DNA of 64,000 nucleotides, from NCBI GenBank assembly GCA_965146665.1, contig CBCTHE010000008.1, forward strand, positions 62,001 to 126,000, written 5' to 3'. A program made the translations under genes and the position numbers. Each line of letters starts with the position of its first letter. The first letter of the stretch is position 1. Positions 18,011 to 25,121 of this stretch are shown piece after piece. The notes below the pieces were generated by a model. The model was not told the origin of the DNA and did not search any database. It saw only the letters and a list, made by a program, of their open reading frames with translations. This stretch comes from Ructibacterium sp965146665. Lineage in GTDB: Bacteria > Bacillota > Clostridia > Monoglobales > Monoglobaceae.

Positions 18011-19619
18011 CCCGTCACTAACGCTCGGAAGCCTGTTTGACGGATCGGGCGGCTTTCCCCTGGCCGGGAAACTGGCGGGCATCCGACCCGTGTGGGCTTC
18101 GGAAATTGAACCGTTCCCAATCCGCGTTACGACGAAACGGCTGCCGGAGATGACCCATCTGGGAGATATCTCAAAGCTAGACGGCGGCAAAATACCGCCT
18201 GTGGATATCATCACCTTTGGTTCGCCCTGCACAGACCTTTCAGTCGCCGGACGAAGGGCCGGGCTGACCGGCAGCCAGTCCGGCCTGTTCTTCGAGGCAG
18301 TCAGGGTAATCAAGGAAATGAGGTGTGCGACGAATGAAAAATATCCCCGATTTATCGTGTGGGAAAATGTGCCGGGAAGTCTGTCCAGCCATCAGGGACG
18401 CGATTTTAGGACAGTCCTTGAAAGCCTCCTCCAAATCAAGGACAAAGCCGTATCTGTTCCTATGCCTGAAAAGTGGACAGGTGCGGGAGAAATCCTGGGA
18501 GAAACTTGTTCCCTTGCCTGGCGAATACTCGACGCGCAGTTTTGGGGAGTCGCCCAGAGACGCCGCCGTGTGTTTCTTGTCGCGGATTTTGGAGGGGGAT
18601 GTGCCGGCAAAATACTATTTGAGTCCGAAGGCGTGTCAGGGAATCCTGCGCCGGTCGAAGGAACGGGGCAAGGAACTGCCGGAGCCGCTGACGGCGGCAC
18701 TGATCCGGCAATCGGTTTTGAACCCGGAGCCATGAGCCGCCTGGGCGGACATTTCCAGGCAGAACAGGTCTCGACTTTAAGAGCGGATATGGGCGACAAT
18801 CAAGCCTGTGTCGCCGTCAGCAGCCATCCGCAGGACTGCCGTGTTGATATAGACAAGAGCGGAAGTGTGCAGACCTTGACCGGACAGATGGGAACGGGCG
18901 GCGGCAATGTGCCGATGATTTTGGAAAAAGGTCAGGAAGACAATGGCTTGATTTGCAATGTGCGAGAAAAAGGAATGTCGTCCATGACCGGCACGGCCTT
19001 CACGCCGACAGCCACGGACTATAAGGACCCGCAGTGCGCGGCACAGGCGTATGGGATCGGCTCCTATGACAGCGCCGGGATGATGTCGGATAATCCACAG
19101 GCTGGAATCTATCCGGCTGATACCAGCCGAACCCTTGATCAGGGCGGCGGCAATCCAGCCTGCAGCCAGGGCGGGATCGCCATTGTCCAGAAAGCCAGCC
19201 TTGCCTGTGACTGTCGCAACCACAGATGCCGTGCAGAGGTCAGCGGTACGCTTCAGGCAAAGAGCAGCGGCGACCAAAGCCTGAACTATATCAATCCTGT
19301 GGCTGTGCCAAAGGAACGCCAATATTCGGTTCGTCGGCTTACGCCCTTGGAGTGCTGCCGTCTGCAGGGCTTCCCTGACTGGTGGTGCAGTGGTCTTGGT
19401 ACAGAGGCACCGGCCGAAGAGGAGCTTTCCTTCTGGCGGGATGTTTTTGAAACACACAGAAAAATCACTGGAACTTCCTCAAAACCGAAAACGGAGAAGC
19501 AGCTTCTGAAGTGGCTTCAAAACCCGTATAGTGATTCGGCGGAATATAAAATGTGGGGCAACGGCGTGGCATTGCCGTGTGTCTATTATGTATTAAACGG
19601 GATTGCGGCGGCGGTCTAG
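18003..19619 (+). CDS. Phage DNA (cytosine-5) methyltransferase
   Basis: 538 aa. Motif I LFDGSGGFPLAG, motif IV GSPCTDLSVAG with catalytic Cys76, motif VI WENVPG, motif VIII QRRRRVFLVADF and motif X MWGNGVALPC are all present. Between VIII and IX lies an unusually long variable region (about residues 215-430) with repeated TL-x-glycine-rich units (VSTLRADMGD, VQTLTGQMGTGGG, SRTLDQGGGN, SGTLQAKSSG). This region should determine target recognition and may allow several targets. Its role is probably protection of phage DNA. Confidence 0.88.
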   Translation: MNSPSLTLGSLFDGSGGFPLAGKLAGIRPVWASEIEPFPIRVTTKRLPEMTHLGDISKLDGGKIPPVDIITFGSPCTDLSVAGRRAGLTGSQSGLFFEAVRVIKEMRCATNEKYPRFIVWENVPGSLSSHQGRDFRTVLESLLQIKDKAVSVPMPEKWTGAGEILGETCSLAWRILDAQFWGVAQRRRRVFLVADFGGGCAGKILFESEGVSGNPAPVEGTGQGTAGAADGGTDPAIGFEPGAMSRLGGHFQAEQVSTLRADMGDNQACVAVSSHPQDCRVDIDKSGSVQTLTGQMGTGGGNVPMILEKGQEDNGLICNVREKGMSSMTGTAFTPTATDYKDPQCAAQAYGIGSYDSAGMMSDNPQAGIYPADTSRTLDQGGGNPACSQGGIAIVQKASLACDCRNHRCRAEVSGTLQAKSSGDQSLNYINPVAVPKERQYSVRRLTPLECCRLQGFPDWWCSGLGTEAPAEEELSFWRDVFETHRKITGTSSKPKTEKQLLKWLQNPYSDSAEYKMWGNGVALPCVYYVLNGIAAAV

Positions 19620-19638
19620 TTTGGATTGCCTGTACGCT

Positions 19639-19754
19639 CATATGGAAAATAATGCAATGACACGCATTTCATGGACTTCTGTATCCTACACAATTTGTCC
19701 TCTGATAGATTGTGTAGTAATGGTATTGATATAAGTGTGCTTCAGAGCTAACAT
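19639..19754 (+). promoter_or_regulatory. Repeated phage promoter, copy B
   Basis: Conserved block CATATGGAAAATAATGCAAT from 19639, inverted repeat CTACACAA (19686-19693) and TTGTGTAG (19710-19717), -35 TTGATA (19726-19731), 17-base spacer ending CAGAGC, -10 TAACAT (19749-19754). It drives the 109-aa gene. The ATG that overlaps the -10 is not transcribed, so the gene start is 19786. Confidence 0.75.
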
Positions 19755-19785
19755 GTCCATACCAAAAGGAAAGGGGCAAACCAAT

Positions 19786-20115
19786 ATGAACGCCAGCACA
19801 GAAGCATATTTTGAAAGTTTAGTAAGAGACCAGGATGATCTTACACCTGACGAAAGAGACGCGTACAACGCTTACGAGTACACAATAACAAATGGATATT
19901 CTACCTTGACGGTTGACCCAGAACTTCTAATAGATGACTGTTCGGTTTCAGAGTTGATTCGCACACTCCGGTACGCCAGCGTAGACGAATTCGTACTGGT
20001 GAACAATGGCCGCCGGTTTTCACAGGACCTGCAAAACTTTATGCGGTACGGCGATGCCATTGAGGAAAGGCCGCTGCTGTTTGGAAAGACAGGAATGCTG
20101 ATAGCCATCGATTAA
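19786..20115 (+). CDS. Accessory-island protein of unknown function, 109 aa
   Basis: 109 aa, acidic, starts behind AAAGGGG. It begins MNASTEAYFESLVRDQDD; residues 60-109 contain SVSELIRTLRYASVDEFVL and FMRYGDAIEERPLLFG. No known domain recognised and no membrane segment. It is the first gene of the accessory island that uses the repeated promoter, and it is followed by a 13-bp hairpin, so it forms its own transcription unit. An anti-defence or moron role is possible but unsupported by any motif. Confidence 0.6.
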   Translation: MNASTEAYFESLVRDQDDLTPDERDAYNAYEYTITNGYSTLTVDPELLIDDCSVSELIRTLRYASVDEFVLVNNGRRFSQDLQNFMRYGDAIEERPLLFGKTGMLIAID

Positions 20116-20117
20116 AT

Positions 20118-20160
20118 CAGCGCCATGAATTCTGGTTTAAACCTGATATTCATGGCGCTG
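20118..20160 (+). terminator. 13-bp perfect hairpin after the 109-aa gene
   Basis: Arms 20118-20130 and 20148-20160 pair perfectly over 13 bases. The 17-base loop contains the palindrome GGTTTAAACC. There is no T-tract after it, so termination may be inefficient or need a factor. Confidence 0.6.
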
Positions 20161-20171
20161 CACTGTACGTT

Positions 20172-20287
20172 CATATGGGAAATAATTCAATGACACGCAT
20201 TTAATGGACCTCTGTATACTACACAAAATCCTGCAGATTACTTTGTGTAGGAATGGTATTGATATAAAGCTAAAACAGAGCTAACAT
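20172..20287 (+). promoter_or_regulatory. Repeated phage promoter, copy C
   Basis: Conserved block from 20172 (CATATGGGAAATAATTCAAT), inverted repeat CTACACAA (20219-20226) and TTGTGTAG (20243-20250), -35 TTGATA (20259-20264), 17-base spacer ending CAGAG|C, -10 TAACAT (20282-20287). Drives the 217-aa gene at 20317. Confidence 0.75.
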
Positions 20288-20316
20288 GTCCACACCAAAA
20301 CGAAAGGGGTGTAAAG

Positions 20317-20970
20317 ATGAAAATCAACTTTGGCATTACAAAAGAGGAACGGAAAACGTTTGTCAGCAAGATCGGTGAAATCTTGGGAGTGGCACCAGTC
20401 TATCTGGGTGCGCCGGGCTTTGCTTATCAAATCGGCTTCGTAACGGTCGAAAAGGATGGAGCGGTTGAGGTCAGCGACGGTCTCGAATCAGAAAAACGGG
20501 AGTCTCTGCTGGGGCAGCTGGAGAGTGCGGGCTATCATGCGATTCCAGCAACCGAGGAGATAGGCATGTCCATCAGTTTTCCGATAGATGGTTTTAACGA
20601 GACGGCCATTGCAAACTTGCAGGCTTTAGTCGCGGCGAAACAGACCTTGATTCAAAAGAGTCTGGGCATGAACCAGCCGCCGAGAGTGGTTTGCACCGCA
20701 GACAGCGTGGACTTTCCCTGGTTCCCGGAACCCACAGGCCCTGAAGAAATACAGGCGTATACCGACCTGGCGGAGGGGCTGATCAAGGAAGCCAAAAGCC
20801 TAAAGCGGGTAACCGCAAAGGCACATGAATACGAAAACGAGAAATACGCCTTCCGCACCTTCCTGTTGCGCTTGGGCTTTGTGGGTGACCGCTACAAATC
20901 TACACGGAAAATCCTGCTTCGGAACCTGTCAGGAAGCAGCGCCTTCCGGGACGGCAAGGCTGGCAAATAA
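20317..20970 (+). CDS. Phage accessory protein of the virulence-related type, shares C-terminus with the amidoligase
   Basis: 217 aa, ATG after AAAGGGG. The N-terminal 70 residues (FGITKEERKTFVSKIGEILG, YLGAPGFAYQIG) fit a family that databases label virulence-related protein without a known activity. The C-terminal ~45 residues (ENEKYAFRTFLLRLGFVGD..., then LSGSSAFRDGK) are clearly similar to the tail of the amidoligase encoded 180 bases downstream (DNEKYAFRCWLLRLGLIGD..., LSGDSAWRHG). The shared tail suggests that both proteins contact the same partner or act in one pathway; this is inference. Confidence 0.65.
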   Translation: MKINFGITKEERKTFVSKIGEILGVAPVYLGAPGFAYQIGFVTVEKDGAVEVSDGLESEKRESLLGQLESAGYHAIPATEEIGMSISFPIDGFNETAIANLQALVAAKQTLIQKSLGMNQPPRVVCTADSVDFPWFPEPTGPEEIQAYTDLAEGLIKEAKSLKRVTAKAHEYENEKYAFRTFLLRLGFVGDRYKSTRKILLRNLSGSSAFRDGKAGK

Positions 20971-20997
20971 GGATTTGCTTGCCTTGGACAGTCCCAG

Positions 20998-21115
20998 CAT
21001 ATGGAAAATAATGCAAGCGGTTTCATATGCTGGACAAGGCTGTATACTACACAATTTGTGCCCTGATAGATTGTGTAGTAATGGTATTGATATAAGTGTG
21101 CTTCAGAGCTAACAT
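20998..21115 (+). promoter_or_regulatory. Repeated phage promoter, copy D
   Basis: Conserved block CATATGGAAAATAATGCAA from 20998, here also inside a larger inverted repeat GTCCcAGCATATG/CATATGCTGGAC. Operator arms 21047-21054 and 21071-21078, -35 TTGATA (21087-21092), 17-base spacer, -10 TAACAT (21110-21115). Drives the amidoligase gene. Confidence 0.75.
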
Positions 21116-21146
21116 GTCCATACCAAAAGGAAAGGGGCACACAAAC

Positions 21147-22040
21147 ATGAAAAATCAGAAATTCGGCATTGAAATTGAAATGACGGGAATCACCAGACAA
21201 CAGGCGGCAAACAAGCTGGCACAGCACTGGGGAACCCGCCCGAACAGCGGCTCAAACGATACGGTTTTAGACCCGCAGGGAAGGCAATGGAAACTGGAAT
21301 ACGACGGTTCCATTATAACCCGGAAAAAGGTGGGCGGCGCCTTGGTTGGCGCGGACAGCGAATACAGCGTGGAATTGGTCAGCCCGGTATTGACCTACGA
21401 GGACATTCCGCTTTTGCAGGAAGCGGTGCGGCAGTTCAGACACATCGGAGCGGTTTCGTCGGCGGAACTTAAGTGCGGGATTCACATCCACATCAACGCG
21501 GAACCGCATACGCCGCAAAGCCTGCGGAACATTGTAAACCTGATTACAGCCAAGGAAGACTTGGTATATAAAAGCCTGCAGATTGATCCGGAGAGAACGC
21601 GGCGCTATTGCCAAAAAGTAAACGGCAATTTGGTAGAAATCATCAACCGGCAAAAGCCCCGCACCATGGCAAAGCTGGCGGACATTTGGTACAGGGCAAA
21701 CGGCGCGATCAGTAACCGGAGTTGGCATTATAACCGAAGCCGGTATCACGGGCTGAACCTGCACAGCGTATTCACCAAGGGGACGATAGAGTTCCGGCTT
21801 TTCAACGGAACACTCCATGCTGGCAAAATACGGGCCTACATCGTATTTTGTTTGGCGGTCAGCCACCAGGCGCTCCGGCAGAAATACGCAAGCCCGCGGA
21901 AAAGCCAAATGGACAATGAAAAATACGCCTTCCGGTGCTGGCTTTTGAGGCTTGGCTTAATCGGGGATGAGTTCAAAAATTGCCGGGAGCATTTGATGGC
22001 CCACCTGAGCGGCGACTCGGCATGGAGGCATGGGGCATAG
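21147..22040 (+). CDS. Amidoligase family protein (glutamine-synthetase fold)
   Basis: 297 aa. The N-terminal FGIEIEM (residues 6-12) is the metal-binding strand of the amidoligase family; CGIHIHINA near residue 112 and GTIEFRLFNGTL near 215 match further active-site strands of the glutamine-synthetase-like ATP-dependent ligases. Such enzymes form amide or peptide bonds. Published genome analyses noted phage amidoligases beside gamma-glutamylcyclotransferase-like genes, which is the case here. The substrate is unknown. The last 45 residues form a module shared with the 217-aa protein upstream. The ATG at 21147 follows AAAGGGG. Confidence 0.85.
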   Translation: MKNQKFGIEIEMTGITRQQAANKLAQHWGTRPNSGSNDTVLDPQGRQWKLEYDGSIITRKKVGGALVGADSEYSVELVSPVLTYEDIPLLQEAVRQFRHIGAVSSAELKCGIHIHINAEPHTPQSLRNIVNLITAKEDLVYKSLQIDPERTRRYCQKVNGNLVEIINRQKPRTMAKLADIWYRANGAISNRSWHYNRSRYHGLNLHSVFTKGTIEFRLFNGTLHAGKIRAYIVFCLAVSHQALRQKYASPRKSQMDNEKYAFRCWLLRLGLIGDEFKNCREHLMAHLSGDSAWRHGA

Positions 22041-22049
22041 GCGCAAAAG

Positions 22050-22072
22050 GGGCGGGGCGGAAAGCCCCGCCC
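22050..22072 (+). promoter_or_regulatory. 9-bp GC hairpin between amidoligase and GGCT
   Basis: GGGCGGGGC (22050-22058) and GCCCCGCCC (22064-22072) with loop GGAAA. No T-tract. It probably modulates transcript stability or read-through from the amidoligase to the cyclotransferase, as no separate promoter copy precedes the second gene. Confidence 0.6.
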
Positions 22073-22128
22073 GGCAGCCGGATTTTAGGGGAAAGTTTGA
22101 AAGAAAAAGTTTAAGGAGTGTGTTTTTG

Positions 22129-22635
22129 ATGAAAAGCAAAAAAGCGAACACAGGCAAGATTTACGGGGCTTACGGCTCGAATATCAACTTAGAGCAAATG
22201 CAATACCGCTGCCCGCAGGCAAGGGCGCTGGGAACCGGATGGCTGAACGGCTACCGGCTGGTATTCAGGGGCAGCGGCGTGGCTTCAGTGATTCCAGCGC
22301 CCGGCGAAAGAACGCCCGTTCTTTTATGGGAAATTACGGAAGAGTGCGAGAAGGCGCTGGACCGATACGAGGGCTATCCCAATCTGTACCGCAAGGAAAC
22401 CCTCACGGTCGAAACGGCCGACGGCAAGGAAAACGCCATGTTATATGTAATCAACAAGCCCTACGCGAACATTCCACGCCCGCCGTGGCCATACTATTAT
22501 GCCACAATTAGAGAGGGCTACGAAGCCTGCAATCTTCCCATCCGGTATTTGCAAAAAGCAATCATAAACTGCGGCAGGGAATGTGACCAAATCGCTAAAT
22601 ATATAAAGGCAAGAAAGAAAATAGGAACAAAGTAA
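22129..22635 (+). CDS. Gamma-glutamylcyclotransferase-like (GGCT/AIG2) protein
   Basis: 168 aa, ATG after AAGGAGTG. The substrate-binding loop YGAYGSNIN (residues 12-20) and catalytic Glu81 in YEGYPNLYRK match the GGCT fold, which cleaves gamma-glutamyl amides by cyclisation to 5-oxoproline. The neighbouring amidoligase could make the bond that this enzyme removes, so the pair may build and edit a gamma-glutamyl or peptide conjugate. Both follow promoter copy D and are likely cotranscribed. The biological target is unknown. Confidence 0.85.
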   Translation: MKSKKANTGKIYGAYGSNINLEQMQYRCPQARALGTGWLNGYRLVFRGSGVASVIPAPGERTPVLLWEITEECEKALDRYEGYPNLYRKETLTVETADGKENAMLYVINKPYANIPRPPWPYYYATIREGYEACNLPIRYLQKAIINCGRECDQIAKYIKARKKIGTK

Positions 22636-22689
22636 AATGTTTTGTGTGCCTTGGAAGCCGAGCCTTTCGGCTTCCTTTTCCTGTCCAAC

Positions 22690-22807
22690 CAGATGGAAAA
22701 TACTGAAATGCGTTGCACATGCTGGACGGGGCTGTATACTACACAATATATTCCCCTTACATTTGTGTAGTATAGGTATTGCTATAAAGCTGATTCAGAG
22801 CTAACAT
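22690..22807 (+). promoter_or_regulatory. Repeated phage promoter, copy E
   Basis: Conserved block from 22690 (CAGATGGAAAATACTGAAAT), inverted repeat CTACACAA (22739-22746) and TTGTGTAG (22763-22770), -35 TTGCTA (22779-22784), 17-base spacer ending CAGAGC, -10 TAACAT (22802-22807). Drives the zinc-ribbon gene at 22857. Confidence 0.72.
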
Positions 22808-22856
22808 GTAGTCACCGAAAGGGAAAACAAACCAAATTTGAAAGGGGAAAACGAAC

Positions 22857-23057
22857 ATGAAAGACTATGGTACGGAGAAGAATATATGTTCTAAATGCGG
22901 TAAAAGTTTTTGTGGTGCACCAGCTCTTTCAAGAATGGATAATACTACAAATATTTGTCCTGATTGTGGGCTCAGAGAAGCTTTAGATAGTATAGGCTAC
23001 AGTGCAGAGGAGCAGGAAATCATTATAAATGTTATTAATCAATGTAAAGAGGATTGA
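22857..23057 (+). CDS. Small zinc-ribbon protein of the amidoligase island
   Basis: 66 aa. Two CxxC pairs, CSKCG (residues about 11-15) and CPDCG (about 37-41), form a zinc ribbon. The C-terminus is helical (AEEQEIIINVINQCKED). Small proteins of this type accompany amidoligase genes in Clostridia phages. It may be an adaptor or a modification substrate, but no direct evidence exists. The sequence is more AT-rich than its neighbours. Start ATG lies 8 bases after AAAGGGG. Confidence 0.65.
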   Translation: MKDYGTEKNICSKCGKSFCGAPALSRMDNTTNICPDCGLREALDSIGYSAEEQEIIINVINQCKED

Positions 23058-23110
23058 TATAGCAAAGGGGACAAAACAGGTAGAAGAAAAAACCAATGAA
23101 TTCTTAGCAA
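23058..23110 (+). pseudogene. 3' remnant of a duplicate of the 66-aa gene downstream
   Basis: Bases 23059-23109 encode IAKGTKQVEEKTNEFLAN and a stop. The gene at 23244 ends IAKGTKQVEEKLKELLAN. Only the last 18 codons remain and they have no start. Flanking bases ACAAATG also match, so this is the end of a former copy, left by recombination between island cassettes. Confidence 0.65.
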
Positions 23111-23147
23111 ATTAATAGAAACAAATGACAAAGCATTTGCGGTGAAT

Positions 23148-23192
23148 TTGTGTAGTAATGGTATTGCTATAAAGCTGGTTCAGAGCTAATAT
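23148..23192 (+). promoter_or_regulatory. Repeated phage promoter, copy F
   Basis: TTGTGTAG (23148-23155) is kept but the left operator arm is degenerate. -35 TTGCTA (23164-23169), 17-base spacer ending CAGAGC, -10 TAATAT (23187-23192). Drives the 66-aa gene at 23244. Confidence 0.65.
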
Positions 23193-23243
23193 GTAGTCAC
23201 CGAAAGGGGCAGGCAAGCCCCGGAAATTAAGGAGGAAAGCAAA

Positions 23244-23444
23244 ATGGCAAAGAAGGGTTTAAATGCAATAACACAACAAACAACGGAACTGTGGAACAAG
23301 GTGAACGAAAAATACGGTGACCATAAATACACGCTTGGAGTGAACGGATTGGATGAGGTTGTGCTTCAGAGGGGGTACACAGAAGAAATCGCAAAGGGGA
23401 CAAAACAGGTAGAAGAAAAACTCAAGGAGCTTTTAGCGAATTAG
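23244..23444 (+). CDS. Accessory-island protein of unknown function, 66 aa
   Basis: 66 aa, ATG after AAGGAGGAAAGC. Charged and helical at the C-terminus (EEIAKGTKQVEEKLKELLAN), no cysteines, no membrane segment. No known family recognised. It has its own copy of the repeated promoter and is followed by a terminator, so it is a single-gene cassette. A fragment of a former paralogue lies directly upstream. Confidence 0.6.
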   Translation: MAKKGLNAITQQTTELWNKVNEKYGDHKYTLGVNGLDEVVLQRGYTEEIAKGTKQVEEKLKELLAN

Positions 23445-23468
23445 AGCAAACCGAAACAAATGTGCCGG

Positions 23469-23490
23469 AGCCGCCTGAGAGGGCGGCTTT
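23469..23490 (+). terminator. Terminator at the end of the accessory island
   Basis: AGCCGCC (23469-23475) pairs with GGCGGCT (23482-23488), 6-base loop, then T-rich sequence. It closes the island. Inverted repeat CATATGGA/TCCATATG follows at 23494-23525. Confidence 0.65.
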
Positions 23491-23632
23491 TAACATATGG
23501 ATTCAATGGGTTAATTTTCCATATGAAGCTGCAGGATAACTTCAGTCAGAGAGACTATAACATACAGAGGGACTGTAACATATTAACAAATTAAGATAGG
23601 CTGGAGCACAGCTGAAAGGTACGGTCATAATT

Positions 23633-24638
23633 ATGGAGTATAAGGTAGATAAAGACTATAGTAAGCAGTCGTCAATAGTATACGCGTGTAACGATTCTTT
23701 AGCATTTACAAAAAAACTACCTGATAACTGTGTTCAGTTGATTATAACCTCGCCGCCATACAATATAGGAAAAGAGTATGAAACAAGAGTATCTATTGCC
23801 GAATATTTGAAAAGACAAAAACTTATTATAGAGGAGCTTATCAGGGTGTTATCGCATCGAGGAAGTCTATGTTGGCAAGTAGGTAATTATATAGAAAAAG
23901 GCGAAGTATATCCACTAGATATTTACTATTATAATATTTTTAAAAATATTGGCCTTCGCTTAAGAAATAGAATTATTTGGCACTTTGAACACGGGCTTCA
24001 CGCTAGGAAAAAATTTTCAGGCAGATATGAAACTATATTGTGGTTTACAAAAGGAGACGATTATACCTTTAACTTAGATGATGTTAGAGTACCACCCAAG
24101 TATCCAGGAAAAAGATATTATAAAGGCGAAAAAAAAAGGACAGCTATCATGTAATCCTAAAGGGAAAAATCCATCTGATCTATGGGCTTTTGTCAAACAA
24201 GAATGGGAAAATGAAATCTGGGATATTCCCAATGTTAAAGCGAACCATGTGGAAAAAACGATACATCCATGTCAATTTCCAATAGAGCTCGTGGAACGAT
24301 GTGTATTAGCCTTTACTGATAAAAATGATATTGTTTTTGATCCTTACGCTGGAGTTGGCTCCTCTCTAATTGCAGCAATAAAGAATGGCCGTCGGGCATA
24401 TGGAGTAGATCAATCTGAAGTATATGTCAACATAGGCGTTGAGCGCATAAGTAGTTTTTTAGAAGGAAATTTAAAAATAAGACCAATCGGTAAACCTATA
24501 TATGCTCCGCCTGGAAAGAATGAAGATTCTTCTGCCAAACCGATTGACCAGATTATGAATCATAAAATCATGGTTGAATCAAACAGTATAGTCACGGCTT
24601 CGGTCGTGACTTTTACTTTGCCCAAAGGAGGTGAAGAG
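23633..24638 (+). pseudogene. DNA methyltransferase split by a +1 shift in an A9 tract
   Basis: The N-terminal frame (23633-24154) has motif IV TSPPY (residues 39-43), typical of N4-cytosine or N6-adenine methyltransferases. It stops soon after nine A at 24129-24137. The other frame continues with KGKNPSDLWAF, KTIHPCQFPIELVERC and motif I FDPYAGVGSSLIAAIKNGRRAYGVDQ. With eight A the two halves join. The second part then runs without a stop into the terminase small subunit. The insert is much more AT-rich than its surroundings. It may be a broken gene, a phase-variable or slippage-dependent gene, or a sequencing indel. Confidence 0.75.
24590..24614 (+). promoter_or_regulatory. Hairpin before the terminase small subunit gene
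   Basis: AGTCACG (24590-24596) and CGTGACT (24605-24611) with loop GCTTCGGT, then TTT. A weak terminator or attenuator, 28 bases before the terS start. It marks the border between the AT-rich methyltransferase insert and phage sequence. Confidence 0.5.
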
Positions 24639-25121
24639 ATGGCGCAGAGAGGAAGGAAACCAAAGCCGACCGCGCTCAAGGTATTAGAAGGCAATCCGGG
24701 GAAGCGGCCCTTGCCGGCAAGCGAGCCGCAGCCTGCGAAAAAGGCCCCGGAGCGCCCGGAGTGGCTGGAGCCGGAGGCAAAGGCCGAATGGGACCGGCTT
24801 GCCGGGCAGCTGGAACATCTGGGGCTGCTAACGGAAGCGGACATGGCAGCCTTTGCAGGCTACTGCCAAAGCTATGCCAGGTGGAAGGCCGCCGAGGAAT
24901 TTGTAACCAAGCACGGCGCCATCGTGAAAACACCGTCAGGATATTGGCAGCAGGTACCGCAGGTCAGCATTGCACAGCAGTATCTGAAGGCCATGAACCG
25001 CTTCTGTGAGCAGTTTGGCCTGAGTCCGGCATCCCGTGCGCGGCTGGCGCCGGATACGGGGACCGCATCCCCGGATGACCCGATGGAACAGCTGCTCATG
25101 CTGGACGGTGGTCACAGTTGA
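24639..25121 (+). CDS. terS: Terminase small subunit, P27 family
   Basis: 160 aa. It starts MAQRGRKPKPTALKVLEGNP, the usual P27-family N-terminus, behind AAAGGAGGTGA. The middle has WLEPEAKAEWDRLAGQLEHL and the end a helical region (YLKAMNRFCEQFGLSPASRARL). The small subunit recognises phage DNA for packaging. The open frame extends upstream into the methyltransferase, but the strong ribosome binding site and family length support the ATG at 24639. The stop overlaps the terL start. Confidence 0.9.
   Translation: MAQRGRKPKPTALKVLEGNPGKRPLPASEPQPAKKAPERPEWLEPEAKAEWDRLAGQLEHLGLLTEADMAAFAGYCQSYARWKAAEEFVTKHGAIVKTPSGYWQQVPQVSIAQQYLKAMNRFCEQFGLSPASRARLAPDTGTASPDDPMEQLLMLDGGHS

Noticed and set aside
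19735..19785. Upstream ATGs (for example MSIPKGKG) as N-terminal extensions of island genes
   Set aside because: These ATGs overlap the -10 box and would not be in the transcript; the frame is also not kept in copy G.
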